A stretch of 8,130 nt of DNA, from the NCBI GenBank assembly GCA_028875335.1, contig JAPPEF010000347.1, positions 1-8,130 on the forward strand. Reading direction: 5' to 3'. The translations under genes and the position numbers were made by a program. The notes under the pieces are model-generated. The model saw only the letters and a list, made by a program, of their open reading frames with translations, did not search any database and was not told the origin of the DNA. This document shows positions 1 through 6,704 of this stretch, in pieces. Origin of the DNA: Gemmatimonadota bacterium. Lineage in GTDB: Bacteria > Latescibacterota > UBA2968 > UBA8231. The stretch's first letter is position 1, and each line of letters opens with the position of its first letter.

Positions 1-2
1 TG

Positions 3-449
3 TGCCTGATTTTCGACGGCGGCAATCTGTCGAGCCAAAACTTCACCCCGGTCGAAACCCTAGCCGAGTACCATGCGATGCGCGAGGGAATTGGCTGGAT
101 GCACATCAAGGACTACAAGATCGACCCGGCTCTACAATGGGAGGGCGTCGTGGACGAGGAGCGGCTCAAAAATTTTGTGCCCGCCGACCGCGGTGACTCC
201 GCACACGAGGCCATATTGCGCGACTTCCGCACCCGCATCCCGGCTCTGGAATGCGAACTGAAGCAGCAGGGAATCCCCGGCGTGTTCCTCGACCTAGAGC
301 CGCACCTAAAGGGCGGCGGGCAGTTTGGCGGCTTCAGCGGTGTCGATGGGTTTGGGGTCGCGCTGCGGGCGCTGCTCAACCTGCTCGACTACGTGGGCAT
401 CGGCTACGCGCTGACGGACTACGAGGCCATCGCTCGGCAGCGGGACTAG
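3..449 (+). CDS. Sugar phosphate isomerase/epimerase (AP endonuclease 2-type TIM barrel), C-terminal half, 5' truncated
   Basis: The frame is open from the window edge, so the true start lies to the left; 148 residues and a TAG stop are visible. The fragment looks like the xylose isomerase-like TIM-barrel family, cytoplasmic metal-dependent enzymes that isomerise or epimerise sugars and cyclitols. Visible family features are the FDGGN strand near residue 5 (Asp ligand type), the MHIKDYK strand with His34, Lys36 and Asp37, a VPADRGD segment at 59-65 matching the usual VPxGeGd loop, and [17 protein letters not shown] around 97-113, where Glu99 is the likely last metal ligand. An internal ATG at 78 begins in the middle of the barrel and is not a plausible start. 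The gene converges on the enolase-superfamily gene and shares its stop-codon bases. The exact substrate cannot be read from the fragment; a dehydratase such as an IolE-like enzyme is possible. Confidence 0.85.
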   Translation, partial: CLIFDGGNLSSQNFTPVETLAEYHAMREGIGWMHIKDYKIDPALQWEGVVDEERLKNFVPADRGDSAHEAILRDFRTRIPALECELKQQGIPGVFLDLEPHLKGGGQFGGFSGVDGFGVALRALLNLLDYVGIGYALTDYEAIARQRD

Positions 450-1675
450 CGCCCTTGCGCTAACAGAGCCTCGTGTCGCTTTTGGAAGGCCGCGCTGTTG
501 TCGTCCTCAATCACCTCTAAATCGACGCCTTGCTCAAAGCCGGGGATGTTGCCAGCGTAGAAGGCCTGCTGATAGTGGGCTTCAGCGGTAAATTCCCACT
601 CCCGCTCTTTGCCGTCACCCGGCCAGTACACGCGGAGAATGCGCTTTTGGGCCATGTAGCGGTGTGTGGGCGTCGGCTCGGCGGGATCTACTCGGTACTT
701 TGCAATCGCCTCTTCATCCACGGAGACGCCCAAGCCGGGCGCGTCTGGAACCGGCATATAGCCGTCGCGGACCTCAATAGGCTCTTGCAACAGGTCGTCC
801 TCCCACAGCTCGTGGCAGGTGATATAGGGCAGTTGGGCGTGCGAGAGCACCGAGCCGAGGTGCGCTGCATAAGTAGTGGTCAAACCAGCGCCGACGAGCT
901 GGAGCCAAAAGGGCTTGTTGTGGGCGGCCGCGAGGGTTGCCGTCCGCCGGGTATCGGTCGCGCCGCCGCCGATGACAAAGCCGTCGCAGCAGTCGTTGCG
1001 CAGATACTGGTCTTGGTAGTGCTCGACAATGGGTTTGCGCACCCGCTCGCGCAAAATCCGCGCCCCATCCACGTCCGAGTGCAGGTAAAATGGGCTTTCG
1101 TACATGCCGACGTTGGGGTTTTCGTCGAGCTTTTGCAGGGTGATTTCAGCCTTGGCTTGATTGAGCAAGAAGCCGTTGAAATCGACATCGAATTTGTAGT
1201 CGGCTGGGACGACCTTGGCGACCGCATCGGTTTGGGCGATAATGTCGCGCCATGGGCGGGCCTTCATCTTAAAGGTGGTGTACCCGCGCCTTAGCGATTC
1301 CTCGGCCTCGGCGACCCAGTCTTGGGGCGGCATATCTATGTCCCACCAAGATATGGGGCAGCGGTCGCGGAGCTTGACGCCGAGCAGTTCGTGTACGGGC
1401 ACGCCGTTGTCTTGGCCCACTAGGTCGAGGCAGGCGACTTGCGCCCCAAAGCCAATATCGTCGCGGTTTATCAGGCTGGCCGGGTTTTGTCCGACGAGGC
1501 CATCGACCGATGGCAGGCCGTGGTTGTCGGCCCAGCCCACCAAGCCGTTATCCGTCTCCAAGCGCACGATCCACACGCGCTCGTCGTGGGTCGAAGCGCG
1601 CTGCATGGCGCGGGTGACGTGCTCGGCGTAAAAGGGAATGTTGAGGGCAATGGCTTCAGCGTGGGTGATCTTCAT
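446..1675 (-). CDS. Enolase-superfamily protein, mandelate racemase/muconate lactonizing enzyme type
   Basis: This 409-residue protein has the two-domain fold of the family: an N-terminal capping domain (about 1-110) and a TIM barrel (about 115-310). Such cytoplasmic Mg-dependent enzymes abstract a proton alpha to a carboxylate, usually as sugar-acid dehydratases, racemases or epimerases. Visible active-site elements are a KxK pair (Lys136, Lys138 in FKMKA), ligand Asp165 with Asn167 (DVDFNG), Glu193 (YESPF), Glu218 (IVEHY), Asp231 before an IGGGATD turn, and a PGLGV motif at 313-317. No His is evident where mandelate racemase has its Asp-His dyad, and the loop from Glu218 to Asp231 is short. 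About 75 residues follow PGLGV, longer than the classic family end. The ATG at 1675 is preferred because GGAGG lies 5 bases upstream; a GTG at 1723 would add 16 Ser-rich residues without a clear ribosome site. Substrate is unknown. It is transcribed divergently from the M32 peptidase. Confidence 0.88.
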   Translation of the reverse strand: MKITHAEAIALNIPFYAEHVTRAMQRASTHDERVWIVRLETDNGLVGWADNHGLPSVDGLVGQNPASLINRDDIGFGAQVACLDLVGQDNGVPVHELLGVKLRDRCPISWWDIDMPPQDWVAEAEESLRRGYTTFKMKARPWRDIIAQTDAVAKVVPADYKFDVDFNGFLLNQAKAEITLQKLDENPNVGMYESPFYLHSDVDGARILRERVRKPIVEHYQDQYLRNDCCDGFVIGGGATDTRRTATLAAAHNKPFWLQLVGAGLTTTYAAHLGSVLSHAQLPYITCHELWEDDLLQEPIEVRDGYMPVPDAPGLGVSVDEEAIAKYRVDPAEPTPTHRYMAQKRILRVYWPGDGKEREWEFTAEAHYQQAFYAGNIPGFEQGVDLEVIEDDNSAAFQKRHEALLAQGR

Positions 1676-1680
1676 GGGAG

Positions 1681-1685
1681 CCTCC
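1681..1685 (-). promoter_or_regulatory. Ribosome binding site deciding the start of the enolase-superfamily gene
   Basis: On the minus strand GGAGG stands 5 bases before the ATG at 1675. The longer frame beginning at the GTG at 1723 has no comparable site, so this supports the 409-residue form, which also starts at the expected MKIT-type first strand. Confidence 0.6.
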
Positions 1686-1787
1686 GAGGATGATGGGGTC
1701 ACAGATTGCTGGACAGAAGACACGCAAAAATTCGCCTAGGAGCAACCGTTAATTTAATCTAAGTGATGTTACGCACAGATCCGGGTA

Positions 1788-1817
1788 TGAGATGCTTCGA
1801 CTTCGCTCAGCATGACA
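1788..1817. repeat. REP-like intergenic hairpin repeat
   Basis: This stretch of the divergent spacer contains inverted arms ATGCT (1792-1796) and AGCAT (1809-1813) around a 12-base loop. On the minus strand it reads TGTCATGCTGAGCGAAG followed by TCGAAGCATCTCA. From memory, closely related elements (CAT-C-TGAGCGAAG-CGAAG-ATC) recur between genes in many unrelated bacterial genomes, with compensating changes in the arms; I cannot run a search here. Only one full copy is in the window. It lies between the divergent enolase-superfamily and M32 genes and could act as an RNA hairpin in the leader of either transcript. Confidence 0.5.
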
Positions 1818-1840
1818 GACGCTAGCGTCGTCCACGTCAA
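1812..1840 (-). promoter_or_regulatory. Weak sigma70-like promoter candidate for the enolase-superfamily gene
   Basis: On the minus strand TTGACG (1840-1835) and TGTCAT (1817-1812) are separated by exactly 17 bases. They match 5 of 6 and 4 of 6 consensus positions. The -10 candidate is part of the REP-like repeat, and the implied leader to the ATG at 1675 would be about 130 bases, so chance is a serious alternative. No equally good pair was seen for the plus-strand peptidase gene. Confidence 0.2.
1818..1829. promoter_or_regulatory. Perfect 12-bp palindrome, possible operator
   Basis: GACGCTAGCGTC is its own reverse complement. Flanking GAC (1814-1816) and GTC (1830-1832) extend the dyad if A1817 is bulged. 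It lies 39 bases upstream of the M32 peptidase ATG, directly next to the REP-like repeat, and fills most of the spacer of the promoter-like pair reading toward the enolase-superfamily gene. Position and symmetry would suit a dimeric repressor, but no regulator gene is visible nearby. Confidence 0.35.
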
Positions 1841-1868
1841 TTAATCCAACGCAAGGAAAGGCAACGCC

Positions 1869-3368
1869 ATGAGCAGTACGTATGAAACCTTTGTAGAACG
1901 CCTCCACGAGCTAGCCGACATAAACCACGCGCAGGGGCTGATGGGCTGGGATCAAGAGACCTATATGCCGCCGCGCGGCGCAGCCATGCGGGCAAGAGCG
2001 ATGGGGACCTTGGCCGGTCTGTACCACGAGCGGCTCACCGCACCGGAGCTAGTCGCGCTCGTAGCAGACCTCAAAGACGCCGAGCTAACAGGCGACGCGG
2101 CCGTCAACGTCCGCGAAATCGACCGCCAGCAGAGCCGGTCGCTCAAGCTCCCCAAGGAACTGGTCGTCGAGCTGAGCCAGACCGAGTCCTTGGGGCACGA
2201 GGCTTGGATCGAGTCGCGAAAAAAATCGGACTTCGCCCTCTTCCAGCCTTGGCTGGAGAAAATAGTCGCGCTCAAAAAGGAAGTCGCCGAGCGGGTCGGC
2301 TACGAAGACGCGATGTACAACGCGCTGCTCGACGAGTACGAACCTTATGCGCGAGCCGAGGAGATCGCCCCAGTCTTTGCCCAACTCAAAGAGCAACTCG
2401 TACCACTAGTCGAACAAATCACCGCCACCAGGAAGTACCCGGCTCAGGGCGTACTCGACCAAGAATACCCCATCGAGCAACAGGAGCTTTTGGGACAACA
2501 GGTGTTAGCGGATATGGGTTTTGACATGCAGGCCGGACGGCTCGACTTAGCGGTGCATCCGTTTTGTGCAGGCACGTCCCGCGACGACGTGCGGCTGACG
2601 ACGCGCTACAGCGCCGATTGGCTGCCCGGCTCGCTCTTTGGCACCATCCACGAGGCCGGGCACGGGCTGTACGAACAGGGCCTGCCCGCCGATGCGATTG
2701 CTACTCCAGCCGGTGCGAGCGTCTCGCTGGGTATTCACGAGTCGCAATCGCGGCTGTGGGAGAACATGGTCGGCCGCAGCAAAGCCTTTTGGACGCACTA
2801 CCTGCCCAAGCTGCGATCACTTTTTCCCCAGCAGCTCAGTGCGGTTGATTTGGACGCTTTTTACGCGGCAGTCAATCAAGTCGAGCCGTCGCTGATCCGG
2901 GTCGAGGCCGACGAGGTGACGTACAACCTCCACATCCTGCTGCGCTTTGAACTGGAGTGCGATCTAATCGAAGGGCGGGTTGCCGTGGCGGAGTTGCCCG
3001 AGGTGTGGAACGAGCGGATGGAGCAATACTTGGGCATCCGTCCGCCCAACGACGCCCTCGGCGTGCTCCAAGACACGCACTGGTCCTGCGGCCTACTGGG
3101 TTATTTCCCAACCTACACACTGGGCAATCTGTACGCGGCCCAGTTTTTTCACCAAGCCCACCAGGACTTGCCAGACCTCGAAGCACAGATCGCGCAGGGC
3201 GAACTCGGGCCGCTCAAGACTTGGCTCAACGAAAAAATCCACGCCCGCGGCGCGCGGGCGACGGCCAGTGAATTGGTCGAGGAGGTGACAGGCGAGAAGC
3301 TGAGTGCCGATTACTTCATCGACTACTTGTGGGAAAAGTTCGGGGCGCTCTACGGCCTCAGCCGATGA
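1869..3368 (+). CDS. M32 family carboxypeptidase (carboxypeptidase Taq type)
   Basis: The 499-residue length is normal for M32 enzymes, cytoplasmic zinc or cobalt metallocarboxypeptidases that release C-terminal amino acids from peptides with broad specificity. All the hallmark motifs are present in order: HPF (230-232), DVRLT (240-244), the zinc site HEAGH (261-265, with His261 and His265 as ligands and Glu262 as general base), HESQSR (290-295, Glu291 as third ligand), IRVEAD (343-348) and GVLQDTHW (398-405). A conserved GYFPTYTLGN run follows at 411-420. The N-terminal WDQETYMPPRGAAMR region also matches the family. No signal peptide is seen. AGGAAAGG at 1854-1861 stands 7 bases before the ATG and supports the start. 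The gene is divergent from the enolase-superfamily gene and overlaps the M19 dipeptidase tail-to-tail by 11 bases. Two other peptidases on the opposite strand suggest a role in peptide breakdown. Confidence 0.96.
   Translation: MSSTYETFVERLHELADINHAQGLMGWDQETYMPPRGAAMRARAMGTLAGLYHERLTAPELVALVADLKDAELTGDAAVNVREIDRQQSRSLKLPKELVVELSQTESLGHEAWIESRKKSDFALFQPWLEKIVALKKEVAERVGYEDAMYNALLDEYEPYARAEEIAPVFAQLKEQLVPLVEQITATRKYPAQGVLDQEYPIEQQELLGQQVLADMGFDMQAGRLDLAVHPFCAGTSRDDVRLTTRYSADWLPGSLFGTIHEAGHGLYEQGLPADAIATPAGASVSLGIHESQSRLWENMVGRSKAFWTHYLPKLRSLFPQQLSAVDLDAFYAAVNQVEPSLIRVEADEVTYNLHILLRFELECDLIEGRVAVAELPEVWNERMEQYLGIRPPNDALGVLQDTHWSCGLLGYFPTYTLGNLYAAQFFHQAHQDLPDLEAQIAQGELGPLKTWLNEKIHARGARATASELVEEVTGEKLSADYFIDYLWEKFGALYGLSR
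3242..3260. repeat. GC-rich inverted repeat inside the M32 gene
   Basis: CGCCCGCG (3242-3249) and its exact complement CGCGGGCG (3253-3260) flank a 3-base loop, about 105 bases before the stop codon. All arm pairs are G-C, so an RNA hairpin would be very stable. The bases encode an Ala/Arg-rich stretch (HARGARATA), so codon composition alone may explain it. Confidence 0.5.
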
Positions 3369-4386
3369 CCTGTTGCAGGAACCGCAGTTGGTTCGCGCCG
3401 AGGATCTTGCGGACATCGGCCTCGGAATAGCCGCGAGCGGCCAAGCCCACCGCAATGTCCGGGAGGCAAGTCGCGTCTTCCAACAGTAGGCCGCCGCCGT
3501 CAAAATCCGATCCCAAGCCAACGTGGTCGATGCCAGCGACGGCGACCGCGTGTTCAATGTGGTCGAGCAGGCCGTCGAAGGTGGGGTTGTGCGCGTCGAT
3601 AAAGTCCGGGACAAACGTGATGGCCACGACCCCGCCCTTTTCGGCGAGGGCGCGGAGCTGCTCGTCGCGGAGATTGCGCGGGTGGTCGCAGAGGGCGCGG
3701 CAGCAGCTATGGGTGGCCATAAAGGGAGCCTGGGCCGCTTGGACTACATCCCAAAAGCCCGGCTCGTTGAGATGGGACACATCGACGACCACGCCTAGTT
3801 CGTTCATCTGCTCCAGTAGCTGGCGGCCAAAGCCGGTCAGACCGCTGCCCCCCTCGACTTCGCAGCCATCTCCGGCCCAAGACCGGGTACTGTGGGTAAG
3901 GGTCATGGCACGGACTCCCAACTGGTAGAGCAACGGCAGGACGTGAGGGCTTTTCTCCAGTGCATCGCTGTTTTCCACTGCCAGTACGGCCGCTAGTTGG
4001 CCCTCGGCGAGGGCGCGCTCAATGTCAGCCGCACAGCGCGCAATGGCAATGTCCCCGCTGTGTTCTTCTACCTCCTGCAAAAAATGGCCCAAGGCATCCA
4101 TGCAGTAGAGTAAGTGATTGCCCCACGGGCGGGTGCAATCAACGGCGAAAAACGCCGCGTCCAGCCCGCCCTCGCGCGCCTTGGGCAAGTCGAGCTGAAC
4201 GCCGTCGTCCGGCGACTGGTACTGGCGCAAATAAGCAACAGCCCCGTCGCGCTGGTGAAAATCAGCGCGCTGTGCGCCGTCGATGGACATGCCCCGACGG
4301 ATCAGGGCGACGATGCTGTCGTTGTGCGAATCGATGACCAAGGAGTCTTGGTGCAGGCGGCGGGCAGTCTGTTCGTCCATTGGCAT
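3358..4386 (-). CDS. Membrane dipeptidase family protein (peptidase M19, renal dipeptidase-like)
   Basis: M19 enzymes are binuclear zinc amidohydrolase-fold dipeptidases that cleave dipeptides, often including D-residues at the C-terminal position. In the 342-residue product counted from the ATG at 4386, the residues corresponding to the human renal dipeptidase site are present with near-identical spacing. They are His21 and Asp23 (DSHND), Glu138 (AVEN), His165 (TLTH), His205 (DVSH), His226 (THS), Arg237 and Asp294 (GLGSDFDG). No signal peptide or membrane segment is seen, so it is probably cytoplasmic despite the family name. The ATG at 4386 is preferred because TAAGGGGTGA ends 8 bases upstream; a GTG at 4398 would add four residues but has that site pressed against it. 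It follows the LivJ-type binding protein by 68 bases on the same strand, fitting use of imported or internal peptides, and converges on the M32 gene with an 11-base overlap. Confidence 0.94.
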   Translation of the reverse strand: MPMDEQTARRLHQDSLVIDSHNDSIVALIRRGMSIDGAQRADFHQRDGAVAYLRQYQSPDDGVQLDLPKAREGGLDAAFFAVDCTRPWGNHLLYCMDALGHFLQEVEEHSGDIAIARCAADIERALAEGQLAAVLAVENSDALEKSPHVLPLLYQLGVRAMTLTHSTRSWAGDGCEVEGGSGLTGFGRQLLEQMNELGVVVDVSHLNEPGFWDVVQAAQAPFMATHSCCRALCDHPRNLRDEQLRALAEKGGVVAITFVPDFIDAHNPTFDGLLDHIEHAVAVAGIDHVGLGSDFDGGGLLLEDATCLPDIAVGLAARGYSEADVRKILGANQLRFLQQVIG

Positions 4387-4394
4387 TATTGCGT

Positions 4395-4404
4395 TCACCC
4401 CTTA
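4395..4404 (-). promoter_or_regulatory. Strong ribosome binding site of the M19 dipeptidase
   Basis: The minus strand reads TAAGGGGTGA, close to the full anti-Shine-Dalgarno complement, ending 8 bases before the ATG at 4386. It overlaps the alternative GTG start at 4398, which argues against that start. Confidence 0.55.
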
Positions 4405-4418
4405 TTCAGCGTCTCCAA

Positions 4419-4432
4419 CCTACAGCGGTAGG
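4419..4432. repeat. Small hairpin in the gap between binding protein and dipeptidase genes
   Basis: CCTAC (4419-4423) and GTAGG (4428-4432) pair around a 4-base loop in the 68-base gap. No run of U follows on the minus strand, so it does not look like an intrinsic terminator; the two genes may still be co-transcribed. Confidence 0.3.
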
Positions 4433-4454
4433 AGGTAGTTTCCATTTCTGCGGA

Positions 4455-5627
4455 TTACTCGAAGGCCTGAAACTCGCCGTTTTCGACAATCAGCATGACT
4501 GGGTCATAAACCGTATCCCCAATGTCGTTAAAAGAGAATTTACCCAAAACGGTGTCAAAGTCTGAGAGGTTTGCCATGGCGTCGCGAATCGCGGTTGAAT
4601 CGGTAGATTGGGCGTTGGCAATCGCCTCTGCCAGAATATATGCGGAGGCGTACGACTGCGCCGCATAGATGCTCGGTTCGACACCGTATTTTGCACTGTA
4701 ATTCTGAACGAAGGCTTGATTCCCCGGTGTATCAGCCGTGCTGATCCAGCTAGCAGAAGTTATCAGACCCTCGGCAGCAGCGCCTGCGGTTAGCACTTCG
4801 TCTATACTCACTTGAGCAACAATAAAGGGAATCGAGTAGGGAATGCCGAGCTCGCGAGCTTGAATCAGAATGTTAGGCATGTCTGTTGGTAAAGCGGAGA
4901 TAAAGATAGCGTCAGGATTTAACGCCATTATCCGAGTCAACAGGAGGGAAAAGTCGCTATCGCCACTTTGGAAAATTTCTCTGGTCATAATTTCAACACC
5001 GCTCTCTGCGAGGGCTTCCCTCCACACCTTGTCGCTACTCCGAGAGACGAGCTCGACGCTGTCAACTATGGTAGCCACTCGTTGATAGCCGAGTTTTGCA
5101 TGAGTTACCTTGACGCTATTGGGGATAATCACATCTGCGGTAAGACTAGCGCGAAAAATAAAATCACCAATTGCACTCAGGCCAGAGGCACCAGAAGTCG
5201 GGCTAAGTGCCACAACTCCATTCTGTTGTGCGATTGGAAATGCCTCTTCGCCTGCACTTGAACTAGCGGGCCCGAGGATAGCGGATACGCCGTCTTGATG
5301 GATCAGTTTATTGAAGGCTTCAACGGCACCCTCAACGGTGGTCTGATCGTCTTCAATGATGAATTTAATTCTCACATCGCTGAGTTGTGAGTTGTTAATC
5401 TCTGCGAGAGCCAACTCAATTCCTTGGCTCATCCGCAAGCCCACCGTAGCGAGCTTCCCTGTAATAGGCAAGACGGCACCGATGGGAATTTCTCCACGGA
5501 GTCCTTCTAGCTGAGGTGTTTCTCCACTCGACAGAACCGAGCCGGATTCATCGCAAGCGGAAAGCCCCACAGCCAGCGCAGCAATCGCCAAAACAAATAC
5601 AAATCTGGTAAAATTTCTGATATTCAC
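4455..5627 (-). CDS. ABC transporter substrate-binding lipoprotein, LivJ/branched-chain amino acid type (periplasmic binding protein type I)
   Basis: The 390-residue product begins with a lipoprotein signal: basic start (MNIRNFTRF), hydrophobic segment (about 8-21) and lipobox LSAC with Cys25 as the lipidation site. The mature part opens with IPIGAVLPITGKLATVG (about 47-63) and SQGIELALAEIN (67-78). It then shows IIEDDQT, the GPASSSAG ligand-loop region (119-126) and SPTSGASGL (142-150), the order seen in LivJ-like proteins that bind amino acids or small amides. The ligand cannot be fixed from sequence. The GTG start at 5627 fits the signal peptide, but no strong ribosome site precedes it. 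The gene is AT-richer than its neighbours (26 of 60 G+C at 5101-5160, 22 of 60 at 5341-5400). No permease or ATPase gene of the transporter is in the window, so it is an orphan here. It sits between an oxidoreductase and a dipeptidase on the same strand. Confidence 0.93.
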   Translation of the reverse strand: MNIRNFTRFVFVLAIAALAVGLSACDESGSVLSSGETPQLEGLRGEIPIGAVLPITGKLATVGLRMSQGIELALAEINNSQLSDVRIKFIIEDDQTTVEGAVEAFNKLIHQDGVSAILGPASSSAGEEAFPIAQQNGVVALSPTSGASGLSAIGDFIFRASLTADVIIPNSVKVTHAKLGYQRVATIVDSVELVSRSSDKVWREALAESGVEIMTREIFQSGDSDFSLLLTRIMALNPDAIFISALPTDMPNILIQARELGIPYSIPFIVAQVSIDEVLTAGAAAEGLITSASWISTADTPGNQAFVQNYSAKYGVEPSIYAAQSYASAYILAEAIANAQSTDSTAIRDAMANLSDFDTVLGKFSFNDIGDTVYDPVMLIVENGEFQAFE

Positions 5628-5669
5628 TTTGTAGGGATTCGGGATGCTGAGCCACGTATTCTTTTGTAA

Positions 5670-5705
5670 TGCGGCGAGACTTATGAGCGGTACACAGTCG
5701 CCGCA
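5670..5705 (-). terminator. Hairpin between oxidoreductase and binding-protein genes, possible terminator or mRNA stabiliser
   Basis: TGCGGCGA (5670-5677) and TCGCCGCA (5698-5705) are perfect 8-base complements around a 20-base loop. The hairpin starts 12 bases after the oxidoreductase stop on the minus strand. The bases after it (TTACAAAAG) are not a U-tract, so intrinsic termination is uncertain; processing or 3'-end protection is an alternative. If it does stop transcription, the binding-protein gene needs its own promoter in the remaining 42 bases, where I see no clear one. Confidence 0.35.
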
Positions 5706-5717
5706 GGTGGGAACGCA

Positions 5718-6704
5718 CTAAGCCATGTACTCGTCAAAGTCGATCACCACGCCTTGCTCCGATGAGGCCCCTAAGGCGTTGATCAGGCCCACCGTGGCTA
5801 GGTTACGCGGGCCGGAGAAGGGCGGCTCCACGTCGTTGAGCACGTAGTCGCGGAAGCCGTCTAAGAGTACCTCCTCGGGGTGGGAATTTTCATCCATCGG
5901 TATGATCTCGTCGTCATTGGCCCCAGGCCGCCGGATCGCCAAGCCGCCGGAGACCTCTTCGACCGTGCCCTTCTCGCAATCCAGCCGCCAGCTTGAGCCA
6001 CCTTTGTGCGTGGCGAAGGTGCATTGGAAATTGAACGTGGTGCCGTTGTGGAACTCGATCCAGCCATCGATGGCCGCGCCGCCGCTGTACGGACTCCAAG
6101 GTGGGTTGAAGCTATGGCAAAAGAGCCGCTTGGGCTCGGAGTCGAGCAGGTGGCGCAACTGATCGAAGTCGTGGATGCCGCGCTCCCACAAATAGGCGTG
6201 CAGATCCGCGCCCGAATGGTGAACGCGCGGACGCCAGCCGTATTTGGTCATCAGGCCAAAGGAAGGCTGACCTAATTCGCCGCTTTGCAGCAGGCGGCGT
6301 ATGGTTAAGACCGGCGGATAGTAGCGGGCGTTTTGGGTGACGGCGACCTTGAGGCCGCGCTCGCTCGCCTCGGCAACGATCTGCCGCGCTTGGCCGAGGT
6401 CTTTGGTGAAAGGCTTTTCGACCAGTACGTGCTTGCCAGCGCGGATCGCCTCCAAGCACTGGCCGGCGTGCAGGTCGGGCGGCGTAATGACCACCACGGC
6501 GTCTGCATCAACGGCTTGTAAGGCATCGGCGGGCGTAGAAAAACATGCCTCTTTGCCTAGGCCGGTAGTCTCCCGCGCTGTGGCGAGGTTCTCCTCATTG
6601 ACATCGACTAAGGCGACGGCCTCGAAGTCAGTGCGGTCGCGGAAGCGGTTCAGAGGCCAGCGGCCACGGCCACCAGCCCCTACGTGGATCGTGCGAATAG
6701 TCAT
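5718..6704 (-). CDS. Gfo/Idh/MocA family NAD(P)-dependent oxidoreductase
   Basis: The 328-residue product has an N-terminal Rossmann domain with GAGGRG at 9-14 (GxGxxG) and Asp34 at the end of the second strand, which favours NAD. It also has TPPDLHAGQCLEAIRAGKHV (75-93) and the family EKP motif at 96-98 with catalytic Lys97. The C-terminal alpha/beta domain carries GIHDFD (176-181), where His178 and Asp181 match the usual GxHxxD pattern. Such cytoplasmic enzymes oxidise or reduce sugars, inositols and their derivatives; the substrate is not readable here. The ATG at 6704 is chosen because it starts at the Rossmann strand, has GGAG 6 bases upstream, and overlaps the aminopeptidase stop as ATGA. 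The frame stays open to an upstream ATG at 6944, but that 80-residue Arg-rich extension is out-of-frame aminopeptidase sequence. Translational coupling to a peptidase is an unusual partnership. Confidence 0.94.
   Translation of the reverse strand: MTIRTIHVGAGGRGRWPLNRFRDRTDFEAVALVDVNEENLATARETTGLGKEACFSTPADALQAVDADAVVVITPPDLHAGQCLEAIRAGKHVLVEKPFTKDLGQARQIVAEASERGLKVAVTQNARYYPPVLTIRRLLQSGELGQPSFGLMTKYGWRPRVHHSGADLHAYLWERGIHDFDQLRHLLDSEPKRLFCHSFNPPWSPYSGGAAIDGWIEFHNGTTFNFQCTFATHKGGSSWRLDCEKGTVEEVSGGLAIRRPGANDDEIIPMDENSHPEEVLLDGFRDYVLNDVEPPFSGPRNLATVGLINALGASSEQGVVIDFDEYMA

Noticed and set aside
530..1294. 254-residue open frame on the plus strand, opposite the enolase-superfamily gene
   Set aside because: It lies wholly antisense to a gene with clear family motifs, shows no recognisable domain, and is the kind of mirror frame that high-GC genes produce.
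1675..1723. N-terminally extended enolase-superfamily product from the GTG at 1723
   Set aside because: The added residues are low-complexity Ser-rich, no ribosome site precedes the GTG, and GGAGG is well placed for the ATG at 1675.
3093..3614. 173-residue minus-strand frame across the M32/M19 junction
   Set aside because: It is out of frame with the M19 gene and antisense to M32, with no motif; both overlapping genes have complete catalytic sets.
5644..5652. Second copy of the REP-like repeat (shares GCTCAGCAT on the minus strand)
   Set aside because: Only nine bases match and the hairpin partner is missing, so it is no better than chance.
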